The notes under the pieces: model-generated
Told to the model about the DNA's origin: nothing
The model's input: the letters and a program-made list of their open reading frames with translations, nothing else
Database searches by the model: none
Source of the DNA: Erythrobacteraceae bacterium
Lineage (GTDB): Bacteria; Pseudomonadota; Alphaproteobacteria; Sphingomonadales; Sphingomonadaceae
Direction of reading: 5' to 3'
NCBI GenBank assembly: GCA_027486035.1
Contig: JAIXPX010000015.1
Span: forward strand, 1-33,225
DNA: 33,225 bases
Program-made: the position numbers and the translations under genes
Shown: in pieces, positions 24,187 through 32,340 of the stretch
How the letters are laid out: the number at the start of each line of letters is the position of its first letter
Position numbering within the stretch: position 1 is the stretch's first letter

Positions 24187-26241
24187 ATGGATTTCAAGGC
24201 GAGCGAAAACGTGCCGGATGATGCGGTGAATACCGATGTGACGAATGAACCGGATGCGGGCGCGCCTGCTGAGCCGAGGGCGGGGAACAAGAAAGCTGTG
24301 ACGATGAAAACGAGTGATGCCCCTTCCGATGCGATCGTCGCCGCCAAGGCGGGCGAGGCGCTGGCGGGCGCCATGGCGGAAGCCATGAAGGACGCCGCCG
24401 CCAAAGCCTCGGGGGCTGACAGCAAGAAGGTCAATGACCGCCGCTTCAACATCGTCACCGATCCATCGCGCGATGCCCGCCTCACCGATTTCGGCAAGGA
24501 CACCCTGACCGACCGCTACCTGCTGCCCGGCGAGGTCTACCAGGACCTTTTCGCCCGCGTCGCCGATGCCTATGCCGATGACGAGGCCCACGCCCAGCGG
24601 CTCTACGACTACATCTCGAACCTGTGGTTCATGCCCGCGACCCCGGTGCTCTCGAACGGCGGGACCAACCGCGGCCTGCCGATCTCGTGCTACCTCAACT
24701 CGGTCGAGGACAGCCTCGAAGGCATCGTCGGCACCTGGAACGAGAACGTGTGGCTCGCCTCCAAGGGCGGCGGGATCGGCACCTATTGGGGCAATGTCCG
24801 CGGGATCGGCGAGCCGGTGGGGCTCAATGGCAAGACGAGCGGCATCATTCCCTTCGTGCGCGTGATGGATTCGCTGACGCTGGCGATCTCGCAGGGCTCG
24901 CTGCGGCGCGGCTCGGCCGCGTGCTATCTCGACATCTCGCACCCCGAGATCGAGGAGTTCCTCGAAATCCGCAAACCCTCGGGCGACTTCAACCGCAAGG
25001 CGCTGAACCTCCACCACGGCGTGCTCGTCACCGACGAGTTCATGAACGCGGTGCGCGAGGGTGCCGAGTTCACGCTGCGCTCGCCGCGTGACGGGTCCGA
25101 ACGCGGCAAGGTCGATGCGCGCTCGCTGTTCCAGAAGCTGGTCGAAACCCGCCTCGCTACGGGCGAGCCCTACATCGTCTTCAACGACACCGTGAACCGC
25201 ATGATGCCCAAGCATCACCGCGATCTGGGGCTCAAGGTCTCGACCTCGAACCTGTGCTCGGAAATCACCCTGCCGACCGGCATCGACCACCTCGGCAATG
25301 ACCGCACGGCGGTGTGCTGCCTCTCCTCGCTCAACCTCGAAACCTGGGAAGAGTGGAAGGGCGACAAGAAGTTCATCGAGGACGTGATGCGCTTCCTCGA
25401 CAATGTCCTTCAGGACTATATCGACCGCGCGCCCGACGAGATGGCCCGCGCCAAGTATTCCGCCGCGCGCGAGCGTTCGGTCGGCCTCGGCGTCATGGGC
25501 TTCCACTCGTACCTGCAGCAAAAGGGTGTCGCCTTCGAGAGCGCGATGGCCAAGGCCTTCAACCTCCAGATGTTCAAGCACATCCACGCCAAGGCGTGCG
25601 AGGCTTCGATGCTGCTGGCGCAGGAGCGCGGGCCCTGCCCCGATGCGGCCGATATGGGCGCGATGGAGCGGTTCAGCTGCAAGATGGCGATCGCGCCGAC
25701 CGCGTCGATCTCGATCATCTGCGGCGGCACCTCGGCGTGTATCGAGCCGATCCCGGCCAATATCTACACCCACAAGACCCTGTCGGGCAGCTTCATCGTC
25801 AAGAACCCCTATCTCGAGAAGCTGCTCGAGAAGAAGGCGAAGAACTCGACCAATGTCTGGAACTCGATCCTCGAGCGGGGCGGCTCGGTCCAGCACCTCG
25901 ACTTCCTGACGCCCGAGGAAAAGGCCACCTACAAGACCAGCTTCGAAATCGACCAGCGCTGGCTGCTCGAATTCGCGGCTGACCGCACGCCCTATATCGA
26001 CCAGGCCCAGTCGCTGAACCTGTTCATCCCGGCCGACGTCGACAAGTGGGATCTGATGATGCTGCACTACCAGGCGTGGGAACGCGGCATCAAGTCGCTC
26101 TACTACCTGCGCTCGAAGTCGGTGCAGCGCGCGGGCTTTGTCGGCGGGGTCGAGGCGGACAACACCTCGGAAGCTCCCAAGATCGAACTGAGCGCCTCGG
26201 GCGACCAGACCGATTACGAGGAATGCCTGAGCTGCCAGTAA
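24187..26241 (+). CDS. nrdA: Ribonucleoside-diphosphate reductase, alpha subunit (class Ia)
   Basis: Large subunit of aerobic ribonucleotide reductase, which converts NDPs to dNDPs with the radical supplied by NrdB. 684 aa from ATG 24187 (AAGGTGGG nearby). Catalytic residues are visible: C168 (ISCYLNS), N355/C357/E359 (NLCSEI), the partner thiol at C377 or C378 (VCCLSSLNL), the radical-relay tyrosines in SLYYLRSKS, and the C-terminal redox pair C680/C683 (ECLSCQ). The first 85 residues are Ala/Asp-rich and look disordered; no ATP-cone domain (allosteric activity site) precedes FNIVTDPSRD. ATG at 24304 is a possible internal start. It forms an operon with the small membrane protein and nrdB. 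Confidence 0.95.
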   Translation: MDFKASENVPDDAVNTDVTNEPDAGAPAEPRAGNKKAVTMKTSDAPSDAIVAAKAGEALAGAMAEAMKDAAAKASGADSKKVNDRRFNIVTDPSRDARLTDFGKDTLTDRYLLPGEVYQDLFARVADAYADDEAHAQRLYDYISNLWFMPATPVLSNGGTNRGLPISCYLNSVEDSLEGIVGTWNENVWLASKGGGIGTYWGNVRGIGEPVGLNGKTSGIIPFVRVMDSLTLAISQGSLRRGSAACYLDISHPEIEEFLEIRKPSGDFNRKALNLHHGVLVTDEFMNAVREGAEFTLRSPRDGSERGKVDARSLFQKLVETRLATGEPYIVFNDTVNRMMPKHHRDLGLKVSTSNLCSEITLPTGIDHLGNDRTAVCCLSSLNLETWEEWKGDKKFIEDVMRFLDNVLQDYIDRAPDEMARAKYSAARERSVGLGVMGFHSYLQQKGVAFESAMAKAFNLQMFKHIHAKACEASMLLAQERGPCPDAADMGAMERFSCKMAIAPTASISIICGGTSACIEPIPANIYTHKTLSGSFIVKNPYLEKLLEKKAKNSTNVWNSILERGGSVQHLDFLTPEEKATYKTSFEIDQRWLLEFAADRTPYIDQAQSLNLFIPADVDKWDLMMLHYQAWERGIKSLYYLRSKSVQRAGFVGGVEADNTSEAPKIELSASGDQTDYEECLSCQ

Positions 26242-26248
26242 GGCCGGA

Positions 26249-26279
26249 GCGGGCGCGCGGGGCAGCCCTGCGCGCCCGC
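26249..26279. terminator. Hairpin between nrdA and nrdB
   Basis: Perfect 10-bp arms GCGGGCGCGC (26249-26258) and GCGCGCCCGC (26270-26279), starting 8 bases after the nrdA stop, with extra GGG/CCC pairing inside. No T-tract. It may partially end transcription or protect the nrdA mRNA, and so set the nrdA to nrdB ratio. Confidence 0.5.
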
Positions 26280-26313
26280 ATCGCGCTGGGGTGCGTTGGG
26301 GGAGAATCAAGCC

Positions 26314-26499
26314 ATGAACCTGCCGTTTGGAATGGGCCTGTTCGGCCTCCTTGTCAGCGCGATCTTCGCCTTCAACGCATGGCGCGAACTCAGGTGCAAC
26401 GTCGAGGGTCACGCCCGCAACGCGGCGATGATCCATGTCGCGATGGTCTCGATGTTCGTGCCCTTCTGCATCTACGTCGTGATCGCCTACGCGCCCTGA
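26314..26499 (+). CDS. Small two-helix membrane protein between nrdA and nrdB
   Basis: 61-residue protein starting at ATG 26314, eight bases after GGGGGAGA. Residues 4-26 (FGMGLFGLLVSAIFAFN) and 44-60 (HVAMVSMFVPFCIYVVIAY) form two hydrophobic segments separated by a short polar loop with one Cys and several charged residues, so it is an inner-membrane hairpin. I do not recognise a family. Its place between nrdA and nrdB, in the same direction, with its own good ribosome site, argues that it is real and co-transcribed. A role in ribonucleotide reduction is only suggested by context. Confidence 0.65.
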   Translation: MNLPFGMGLFGLLVSAIFAFNAWRELRCNVEGHARNAAMIHVAMVSMFVPFCIYVVIAYAP

Positions 26500-26562
26500 T
26501 CTGAATCCGCGCGGCTTCGGCCCGCGTATCTGTTACAAGAACACCCTTAGGAGTATCCGCCC

Positions 26563-27609
26563 ATGTCGCTGCTCGAAGCCCGCAACACCTACAAGCCCTT
26601 CCAGTACCCCTGGGCCTATGACTTCTGGAAGCGCCAGCAGCAGATCCACTGGATGCCCGAGGAAGTGCCGCTGGGCGAGGACTGCCGCGACTGGGCGCAG
26701 AAGATCACCGATCACGAGCGCAACCTGCTCACCCAGATCTTCCGCTTCTTCACCCAGGCCGATGTCGAGGTGCAGAACTGCTACCACGAAAACTACGGCC
26801 GGGTGTTCAAGCCGACGGAAGTGAAGATGATGCTCGCCGCCTTCTCCAACATGGAGACGGTGCACATCGCGGCCTATTCGCACCTGCTCGACACCATCGG
26901 GATGCCCGAGACCGAGTATAGCGCCTTCCTCGAATACGAGGAGATGAAGGACAAGCACGACTTCCTCGGCCAGTTCGGCGTCGACACCGATGAGGACATC
27001 GCCCGCACCCTCGCGGCCTTCGGTGGCTTCACCGAGGGGCTCCAGCTCTTCGCCTCCTTCGCGATGCTGATGAACTTCCCGCGCTTCAACAAGATGAAGG
27101 GCATGGGCCAGATCGTCAGCTGGTCGGTGCGCGACGAGAGCCTCCACTGCGAGGGCATCATCAAGCTGTTCCACACCTTCTGCGAGGAGCGCCAGTGCCT
27201 CACCAAGGCGGTGAAGGAAGACCTCATCGACATCTGCCAGAAGACCGTGCGGCTGGAGGACAACTTCATCGACCTCGCCTTCGAGATGGGCCCGGTCAAC
27301 GGCATGAGCGCGAAGGAAATCAAGCGCTACATCCGCTACATCGCCGACTGGCGCCTGAAGCAGCTGGGCCTCCAGGAGATCTACATGATCGAGGAGCACC
27401 CCCTGCCGTGGCTCGCCCCGCTGCTCAACGGCGTCGAACACGCGAACTTCTTCGAAACCCGCGCGACGGAATACTCGAAGGGCGCGACGCGGGGTGATTG
27501 GAACACCGTGTGGTCGAGCTTCGACAAGCGCCAGAAGGCGAAGGCGGTTAATGAGGACGACAGCGTTGTGGCTGAGGCTGGGCTGTTTGGGGTGCAAGCG
27601 GCGGAGTAG
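26563..27609 (+). CDS. nrdB: Ribonucleoside-diphosphate reductase, beta subunit (class Ia)
   Basis: Small subunit with the di-iron/tyrosyl radical cofactor that starts catalysis in NrdA. 348 aa. The ligands line up: D67 (TQADVEVQ), E98 and H101 (METVHIAAY), E158 (GGFTEGLQ), E192 and H195 (RDESLHCEG). The radical tyrosine is Y105, at the Y122 position of the E. coli enzyme, so a normal tyrosyl-radical enzyme is expected. The C-terminal tail (residues 325-348), which should dock into NrdA, is short and acidic. ATG at 26563 is preceded by TAGGAG. It is followed, 53 bases later, by an AT-rich gene with its own promoter. Confidence 0.95.
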   Translation: MSLLEARNTYKPFQYPWAYDFWKRQQQIHWMPEEVPLGEDCRDWAQKITDHERNLLTQIFRFFTQADVEVQNCYHENYGRVFKPTEVKMMLAAFSNMETVHIAAYSHLLDTIGMPETEYSAFLEYEEMKDKHDFLGQFGVDTDEDIARTLAAFGGFTEGLQLFASFAMLMNFPRFNKMKGMGQIVSWSVRDESLHCEGIIKLFHTFCEERQCLTKAVKEDLIDICQKTVRLEDNFIDLAFEMGPVNGMSAKEIKRYIRYIADWRLKQLGLQEIYMIEEHPLPWLAPLLNGVEHANFFETRATEYSKGATRGDWNTVWSSFDKRQKAKAVNEDDSVVAEAGLFGVQAAE

Positions 27610-27610
27610 G

Positions 27611-27638
27611 TTGCCTTGCTGTAATCCTCTGATATGCT
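27611..27638 (+). promoter_or_regulatory. Promoter of the AT-rich orphan gene
   Basis: TTGCCT (27611-27616), 16 bases, TATGCT (27633-27638), placed 25 bases before the ATG at 27663. Composition changes from GC-rich to AT-rich exactly here, suggesting that the promoter came with the gene. Confidence 0.45.
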
Positions 27639-27662
27639 GACTTATCTCAGGGGCATGTCAGC

Positions 27663-28682
27663 ATGGATGACCAGTTTCTAAGGTTCCAATTCGAAGGGCG
27701 ATTAGCGTCTCAGAATGAACTCAATTTCTATGAGGCGGGCCGGTTCTATTATGGAGCGGCCCGCCTCATATATACTGTCGAGGAATTTCGACAGCGCGGT
27801 CGTGTCTTGAGCCGTATCTCTTCGCGGGTAAATTTAGACGCGCGCATTCGGGCTTCAAGGCCCGGCTCATTTATCCAAGATGTGATATTAGCTTCTGCGC
27901 CTCTAATTGCTGATGCAGCAATTAAGGTGCCGTTCGATGTTATCTTTGCTCATTTCTGGAGTTTGCTGCTACCGGCGGGTCGGTCTAAACAGGATGCAGT
28001 AGATATCGGTGAAAAGTTTGTGCGCTTCGCCGAGGAGCAGACTGACCAAATTTCCGAAGTGCGGAAGATTGTTGAGAGTGGGAACGCTACCACACAACAA
28101 GCTCTTCGAATCCTCGAGCTTGTCCTAAATTCGAAGAATACGGCTTCAATGGGACTCTCTCTTTCCCCAGAAGAACTTGAATCGCGAAGGCAAGACCTGA
28201 TCACGGAGCAAGGTCGCGAGCGACTCTTGGAGCCGTATCGAGAAGCTCTCCAGAGTATCTCGCCTGAACAAGAGCGAAGATTTACATCGCAAATTCGGAA
28301 AAGCGCTCAGGAAATGCTCGTTCCTCTAAGATCTTCTGCTCGAAATCTTCAGATTTCGCTGCCTGCAAACGATAACAAGTTGGCATTTTTGGACGAGTAC
28401 AACGCAGAAATAATAACAAACGAGCAAGAGGATGAGAATTCAATTGTATTACGCGTAAAGATAAAGAGATTTGATCGTGAGACAGGCTATGGTTTGGCGC
28501 GATACGATGACTTGATGAAGCCCATAGCATTTCGGTTGAGGAAAAATACATTAGGGATGCGCGAGGACGTCTTACAGTCAATGCGCGAAGATTGGATCAC
28601 TGCGGAGTTTCATATCGTAAGGGACGCTTACGATACTCCGAAGCTTCTGATTCTCGAACAAGTTTTTGAACCCCGAGATTGA
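27663..28682 (+). CDS. AT-rich orphan gene of unknown function
   Basis: 339-residue cytoplasmic protein that I cannot assign to a named family. The N-terminus (LRFQFEGRLASQNELNFYEA, then GRFYYGAARLIYTVEEF) is well structured and charged; residues 60-110 include GSFIQDVILASAPLIADAAI, an amphipathic to hydrophobic stretch; a helical, possibly coiled-coil middle part (110-215) contains many Glu/Arg; the C-terminal 90 residues look beta-rich (IVLRVKIKRFDRETGYGLARYD). The DNA has much lower GC and different codon use from its neighbours, so transfer is likely. It is read from its own promoter, and AGGGG lies about 10 bases before the ATG. The position just behind nrdB is probably an insertion site rather than a functional link. 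Confidence 0.75.
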   Translation: MDDQFLRFQFEGRLASQNELNFYEAGRFYYGAARLIYTVEEFRQRGRVLSRISSRVNLDARIRASRPGSFIQDVILASAPLIADAAIKVPFDVIFAHFWSLLLPAGRSKQDAVDIGEKFVRFAEEQTDQISEVRKIVESGNATTQQALRILELVLNSKNTASMGLSLSPEELESRRQDLITEQGRERLLEPYREALQSISPEQERRFTSQIRKSAQEMLVPLRSSARNLQISLPANDNKLAFLDEYNAEIITNEQEDENSIVLRVKIKRFDRETGYGLARYDDLMKPIAFRLRKNTLGMREDVLQSMREDWITAEFHIVRDAYDTPKLLILEQVFEPRD

Positions 28683-29133
28683 GTTGGAAGCGCGAGGGAA
28701 ACTCATTCCCCTGCCGCCTGCGAAAGGGGTTAGGGGTGGGCCAGCGCGGTGCTTTCGGCTTGCGGGACATTCCTCGAACGTCGGCGTAGGCCCATCCCGC
28801 TGCGACTAGGCGGCGGAGCCGCCAGGTGTCGTTTGGACAGCTTCGCTTCCTCGCTCCCTGATACCCGCCCCGGCGAAGGCCGGGGGCAGGCGGGAAGGGT
28901 CATCAGAGAGACCCGATCCCTTGGTGTATTCCCACCCCCGGCCCCTCCCGGCAGGCGGGAGGGGAGTTGCCTCTCCCCCGCAAGCGCTTCCAGCCGCCTC
29001 CAACACGCGCTCAAATCCAACAGGCCCCGCTGTAGGATCCGCGCAGGGGCATTCCTGCCTCACCGCTGCGCCGCGGCTGGTTCATGCCCTAAGCGGGGTG
29101 AATGGCTTTTGTGAACGAGCGTCCAACAGGCCC
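28683..29133. other. Repeat-rich gap without genes
   Basis: Several GC-rich hairpins follow one another: CCCCGGC-GAAG-GCCGGGG (28868-28885), CCCCTCCCG-GCAGG-CGGGAGGGG (28942-28964), and a degenerate hairpin-like stretch near 28708-28740. The 12-base string TCCAACAGGCCC occurs twice (about 29015 and 29121). No reading frame looks like a protein. It reads as a cluster of decayed dispersed repeats beside the AT-rich gene. Confidence 0.55.
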
Positions 29134-29616
29134 TCAGGCCCCGCACCAGCGCGGCCTTGGCCCGCCCCAGGGGGCTGCCAGGCCCTCGCGTACCAGCACT
29201 CTGCCGAGCGACTCGCCGTCGCGGTGGACCACCCGCAAGGCGCGGCCGTAGCGGTCCTCCATCCGGCCGTCGGGCGGGGGGAGGAGGGTGAAGGGGCCGG
29301 CATTGAGAAGCTGGCGCAGCCGCTCCGTCGCCCGCCGTCCCAGCGCCGCCTCGCGGGGGCAGCCGGGGCGGCTCACCTCGGGCGTGTCGATGTCGGCGAT
29401 GCGGATCTTGGTGCCCTTGAGCCAGATGGTGTCGCCGTCGACCACGCAGGTCACCCGCGATGGGCCCGCGCACACCGGGAAGAGCGCGCGGTGCTGCCGG
29501 GCATGGGAGGCGCTCTGGGCGTCTCCTTCGCGCGGCCACAGCAGCAGCATGCCCGCAGCGAACGGAACAAGGGCGAACGCCAGCCAGCGGCGGCGCGGTG
29601 ATTGGCCAGATGTCAT
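29134..29616 (-). CDS. Thermonuclease (SNase-like) family protein
   Basis: 160-residue nuclease of the staphylococcal nuclease family. The N-terminal segment WLAFALVPFAAGMLLLW (11-27) is a signal anchor or uncleaved signal, so the enzyme is likely on the periplasmic side. Catalytic residues match: D60/D62 (VVDGDTIWL), R72, D77 and E80 (KIRIADIDTPE) and R125 (DRYGRALR), the equivalents of D21, R35, D40, E43 and R87 of the S. aureus enzyme. Two to three Cys (VCAGPSRVTC, RPGC) could form disulfides. The ATG at 29616 lies 53 bases from the FNR-like box at 29669 and is divergent from the DUF465 gene. Confidence 0.85.
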   Translation of the reverse strand: MTSGQSPRRRWLAFALVPFAAGMLLLWPREGDAQSASHARQHRALFPVCAGPSRVTCVVDGDTIWLKGTKIRIADIDTPEVSRPGCPREAALGRRATERLRQLLNAGPFTLLPPPDGRMEDRYGRALRVVHRDGESLGRVLVREGLAAPWGGPRPRWCGA

Positions 29617-29668
29617 GCTGTGATTCCGCCGCCGATATTAGCGGGAATGCGCCGCCGATCCAGCCCAA

Positions 29669-29682
29669 TTGATCCGGGTCAA
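29669..29682. promoter_or_regulatory. FNR/FixK-type box
   Basis: TTGATCCGGGTCAA matches the TTGA-N6-TCAA consensus of FNR, FnrL and FixK2-type regulators completely. Its centre (29675.5) is 61 bases before the DUF465 ATG. A TTCTAG hexamer at 29703-29708 is near the place expected for the -10 box if the site is centred at -41.5, giving a start near 29717. Confidence 0.6.
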
Positions 29683-29736
29683 ATACGGGGAGGCCGCCGG
29701 GGTTCTAGGCGGGTGGCATCAACATGGGAGACGCCA

Positions 29737-29988
29737 ATGTCCGCACACACGCCGCACGAACTCGCTGATACCTTCCCCGAAGATGCCGCCGCGCTGCACC
29801 GGCTGAAGCTCACCAACGCGCATTTCGGCCGGCTGGCGGAACGGCACCACATCGTGAACCGCGCGATCCACCGCATCGAGACCGAAGGGGAGGCGGCGAG
29901 CGAGGAGCGTCTCGAGGCGCTCAAGCGCGAGCGGCTGCACCTGCTCGACGAGATCGCCGCGATGCTGGAAGAAACCGCCACGCCCTGA
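29737..29988 (+). CDS. YdcH/DUF465 family protein
   Basis: 83-residue, highly charged, all-helical protein of the DUF465 (YdcH) family: a helix with [21 protein letters not shown] (about residues 24-44, shortened here to its character: polar with conserved FxxLxxxxHxxN spacing), then [14 protein letters not shown] and [19 protein letters not shown], a second long helix. Such proteins form antiparallel helical hairpins; no biochemical role is established. ATG at 29737 has GGGAG eight bases upstream. A FNR/FixK-type box lies 61 bases upstream, so expression may respond to oxygen limitation. A strong hairpin follows at 29998-30029. Confidence 0.8.
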   Translation: MSAHTPHELADTFPEDAAALHRLKLTNAHFGRLAERHHIVNRAIHRIETEGEAASEERLEALKRERLHLLDEIAAMLEETATP

Positions 29989-29997
29989 GCGGCTTGT

Positions 29998-30029
29998 GCG
30001 GGCGGGGCACCAGGCGATGCCCCGCCCGC
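29998..30029 (+). terminator. Hairpin after the DUF465 gene
   Basis: Perfect 11-bp arms GCGGGCGGGGC (29998-30008) and GCCCCGCCCGC (30019-30029), loop of 10 bases, starting 9 bases after the stop codon. Very stable, but there is no T-tract. Confidence 0.6.
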
Positions 30030-30133
30030 GACCCGGCATCCGGCCTGCTCCGGCACCAAGCCGCTTGGCCCCGCGCCCGCAAGGCGCTAGGGCGCGGCCC
30101 GAGACGCGAGAGACGCGCAACGGAAGAACGCCG

Positions 30134-31045
30134 GTGAACGACAAGCCAACCCATCCCAAGGCCGAAGCGCCCGACCTGTTCAAGGCAGAGGTGCTGATCG
30201 AGGCGCTGCCCTATTTCCAGCGCTATGCCGGTCGGACCTTCGTGGTGAAATACGGCGGCCACGCCATGGGCGATCCCGAGGCCGCGCGCGATTTCGCTGA
30301 GGATATCGTGCTGCTGAAGGCGGTCGGCATCAACCCGGTGGTGGTCCACGGCGGCGGCCCCCAGATCGGCCAGATGCTCAAGCGGCTGGGGGTGGAGAGC
30401 ACCTTCGTTGACGGGCTGCGCGTCACCGACGCGGCGACGGCGCAGGTGGCCGAGATGGTCCTCTCGGGCGCGATCAACAAGGAGCTGGTCGGCTGGATCG
30501 CGGCCGCCGGGGGCAAGGCCATCGGCATCTCGGGCAAGGACGGCGGACTGGTGAGCGCGAGCAAGGTCACCCGCACCACCCGCGATCCCGACAGCAATAT
30601 CGAACAGGTGGTCGATCTCGGCTTCGTGGGCGAGCCGGCGAGCGTCGATACCAGCGTGATCGACACCATGGTTGCGGCGGGCATGATCCCGGTGATCGCC
30701 CCCATTGCTCCGGGCGAGGACGGGGCGACCTACAACATCAATGCCGACACCATGGCAGGCGCGATCGCGGCGGCGCTCGGCGCGGCGCGGCTGTTCCTGC
30801 TGACCGATGTTGCCGGCGTGCTGGGCGCGGACGGCGAGCTCCTCACCGATCTCACCCCCGCCGACATCGAGCGGCTGCGCGCAGAAGGCATCGTGCGCGG
30901 CGGCATGGTGCCCAAGCTCGAGACCTGCGTCACCGCAGTGCAATCGGGCTGCGAGGCGGCGGTGGTGCTCGACGGACGGGTCGGCCATGCGATGCTGCTC
31001 GAATTCTTCACCGCCCGCGGCGCCGGCACGCTGGTGCGGGCCTGA
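30134..31045 (+). CDS. argB: Acetylglutamate kinase
   Basis: Phosphorylates N-acetyl-L-glutamate with ATP, the second step of arginine synthesis. 303 aa. Family motifs: [10 protein letters not shown] (first Lys-Gly-Gly loop), [32 protein letters not shown] and the C-terminal [10 protein letters not shown]. The N-terminal helix ([13 protein letters not shown]) is the one found in arginine-sensitive, hexameric kinases, which suggests feedback inhibition by arginine. The start is GTG at 30134, preceded by GGAAGA; upstream in-frame sequence to 29996 is arginine/proline-rich and not protein-like. No other arg gene is nearby. Confidence 0.95.
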   Translation: MNDKPTHPKAEAPDLFKAEVLIEALPYFQRYAGRTFVVKYGGHAMGDPEAARDFAEDIVLLKAVGINPVVVHGGGPQIGQMLKRLGVESTFVDGLRVTDAATAQVAEMVLSGAINKELVGWIAAAGGKAIGISGKDGGLVSASKVTRTTRDPDSNIEQVVDLGFVGEPASVDTSVIDTMVAAGMIPVIAPIAPGEDGATYNINADTMAGAIAAALGAARLFLLTDVAGVLGADGELLTDLTPADIERLRAEGIVRGGMVPKLETCVTAVQSGCEAAVVLDGRVGHAMLLEFFTARGAGTLVRA

Positions 31046-31074
31046 AAGCAGGGGGAAACCCGAAGCTGGCGCGG

Positions 31075-31098
31075 GGCGTATTAAGAAGCTAATACGCC
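31075..31098. promoter_or_regulatory. Perfect 9-bp inverted repeat upstream of yggT
   Basis: GGCGTATTA (31075-31083) and TAATACGCC (31090-31098) flank AGAAGC. It lies 29 bases after argB and 65 bases before yggT. Its AT-containing arms differ from the GC-rich hairpins elsewhere, so an operator is as likely as a terminator; no T-tract follows. Confidence 0.4.
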
Positions 31099-31162
31099 AA
31101 CCTCAGGGACATGACCGGCGGAGCGTTCAGGCGCAGCCGCAAGCAACCGAAACGGACAGGCA

Positions 31163-31444
31163 ATGAGTGACGCATTTCTCCAGATCTTCCTGATGGTGAT
31201 CAACACCGCCAACATGCTGCTGATCATCTGGTTCATCATCGGGCTCCTGTTCGCCTTCAACGTGGTGAGCCCGCGCAATCAGTTCGCCGGCGCCGTCCAC
31301 GATGCGCTGAGCCGCCTGTTCGAGCCGGCGCTGCGCCCCATCCGGCGGGTGATGCCCGATACGGGCGCGATCGATTTCTCGCCGATGGTGTTCCTGATGA
31401 TCCTCAACGCAATCGGTTATATCCTGCAGGGCGCCCTGGTCTGA
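31163..31444 (+). CDS. YggT family membrane protein
   Basis: 93-residue inner-membrane protein of the YggT family with two hydrophobic segments: residues 6-32 ([20 protein letters not shown]) and 73-92 ([20 protein letters not shown]), joined by a polar loop with the typical [13 protein letters not shown] motif. Family members are linked to cell-envelope or division functions and osmotic tolerance, but without a defined activity. Its stop codon overlaps the start of folD (TGATG at 31442-31446), so the two genes are translationally coupled, an arrangement common in Alphaproteobacteria. Confidence 0.88.
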   Translation: MSDAFLQIFLMVINTANMLLIIWFIIGLLFAFNVVSPRNQFAGAVHDALSRLFEPALRPIRRVMPDTGAIDFSPMVFLMILNAIGYILQGALV

Positions 31445-32340
31445 TGGCCGAGGCGGCACGGATCGACGGCAAGGCCTTCGCGGACGGGCTGCGCGGACGG
31501 GTCGCAACCCACGCCGCCGCCTTCGCGCAGGCGACCGGCCGCGCGCCGGGGCTGGCGGTGGTACTGGTGGGCGATGACGCGGCAAGCCAGGTCTATGTCG
31601 GCGCCAAGGGCAAGGCCTGCGCGGAAGCGGGTCTCGCGAGTTTCGAGCACCGCCTTCCTGCCGACACCTCCAAGGCCGAGCTGCTGGCGCTGGTCGAACA
31701 GCTCAACCGCGATCCGCAAGTGGACGGCATCCTCGTCCAGCTTCCGCTTCCCGCCGGGCTCGACGAGCAGGCGGTGATCGCCGCGATCGACCCTGACAAG
31801 GACGTCGACGGGTTCCACGTTATCAACGCCGGGCGCCTCGCGGTTGGGCAGGCGGGCTTCGTGCCCTGCACGCCGCTCGGCTGTCTGATGCTGCTGCAGG
31901 ACCGGCTTGGTGACCTGTCGGGCCTCGATGCGGTGGTTATCGGCCGTTCGAATATCGTCGGCAAGCCGATGGCGCAGCTCCTCACCGATGCCAACGCCAC
32001 GGTGACGCTGGCGCATAGCCGCACGAAGAACCTTCCCGAGGTGGTGCGCCGCGCCGACATCGTGGTCGCCGCCGTGGGCCGCCCGGAGATGGTGCGCGGA
32101 GACTGGATCAAGCCGGGCGCGACGGTGATCGACGTCGGGATCAACCGCCTGCCGCCGACGGATGACAAGCCCAAGGGGCGGCTGGTGGGCGATGTCGCCT
32201 ATAGCGAGGCGGTGTCGGTAGCGGGTGCGATCACCCCCGTCCCTGGCGGGGTGGGGCCGATGACCATCGCGGTGCTGCTGCGCAACACGCTGGTCGCGGC
32301 CCACATCCATGCGGGTCTCGACGTTCCCGAAGGGCTTTAG
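31444..32340 (+). CDS. folD: Bifunctional methylenetetrahydrofolate dehydrogenase/cyclohydrolase
   Basis: Interconverts 5,10-methylene-, methenyl- and 10-formyl-tetrahydrofolate, linking one-carbon units to purine and formyl-Met synthesis. 298 aa, the normal length. Visible motifs: [20 protein letters not shown] with the catalytic lysine K55 or K57, [19 protein letters not shown], the NADP site [14 protein letters not shown] with HSRT after it, and the C-terminal [16 protein letters not shown]. Its start overlaps the yggT stop by one base. The stop codon overlaps the convergent VOC stop by four bases, so the two transcripts overlap at their ends. Confidence 0.96.
   Translation: MAEAARIDGKAFADGLRGRVATHAAAFAQATGRAPGLAVVLVGDDAASQVYVGAKGKACAEAGLASFEHRLPADTSKAELLALVEQLNRDPQVDGILVQLPLPAGLDEQAVIAAIDPDKDVDGFHVINAGRLAVGQAGFVPCTPLGCLMLLQDRLGDLSGLDAVVIGRSNIVGKPMAQLLTDANATVTLAHSRTKNLPEVVRRADIVVAAVGRPEMVRGDWIKPGATVIDVGINRLPPTDDKPKGRLVGDVAYSEAVSVAGAITPVPGGVGPMTIAVLLRNTLVAAHIHAGLDVPEGL

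Noticed and set aside
24031..26436. 801-codon open frame antisense to nrdA
   Set aside because: Long antisense frames are usual for GC-rich genes; the product is low-complexity and the plus strand encodes all NrdA catalytic motifs.
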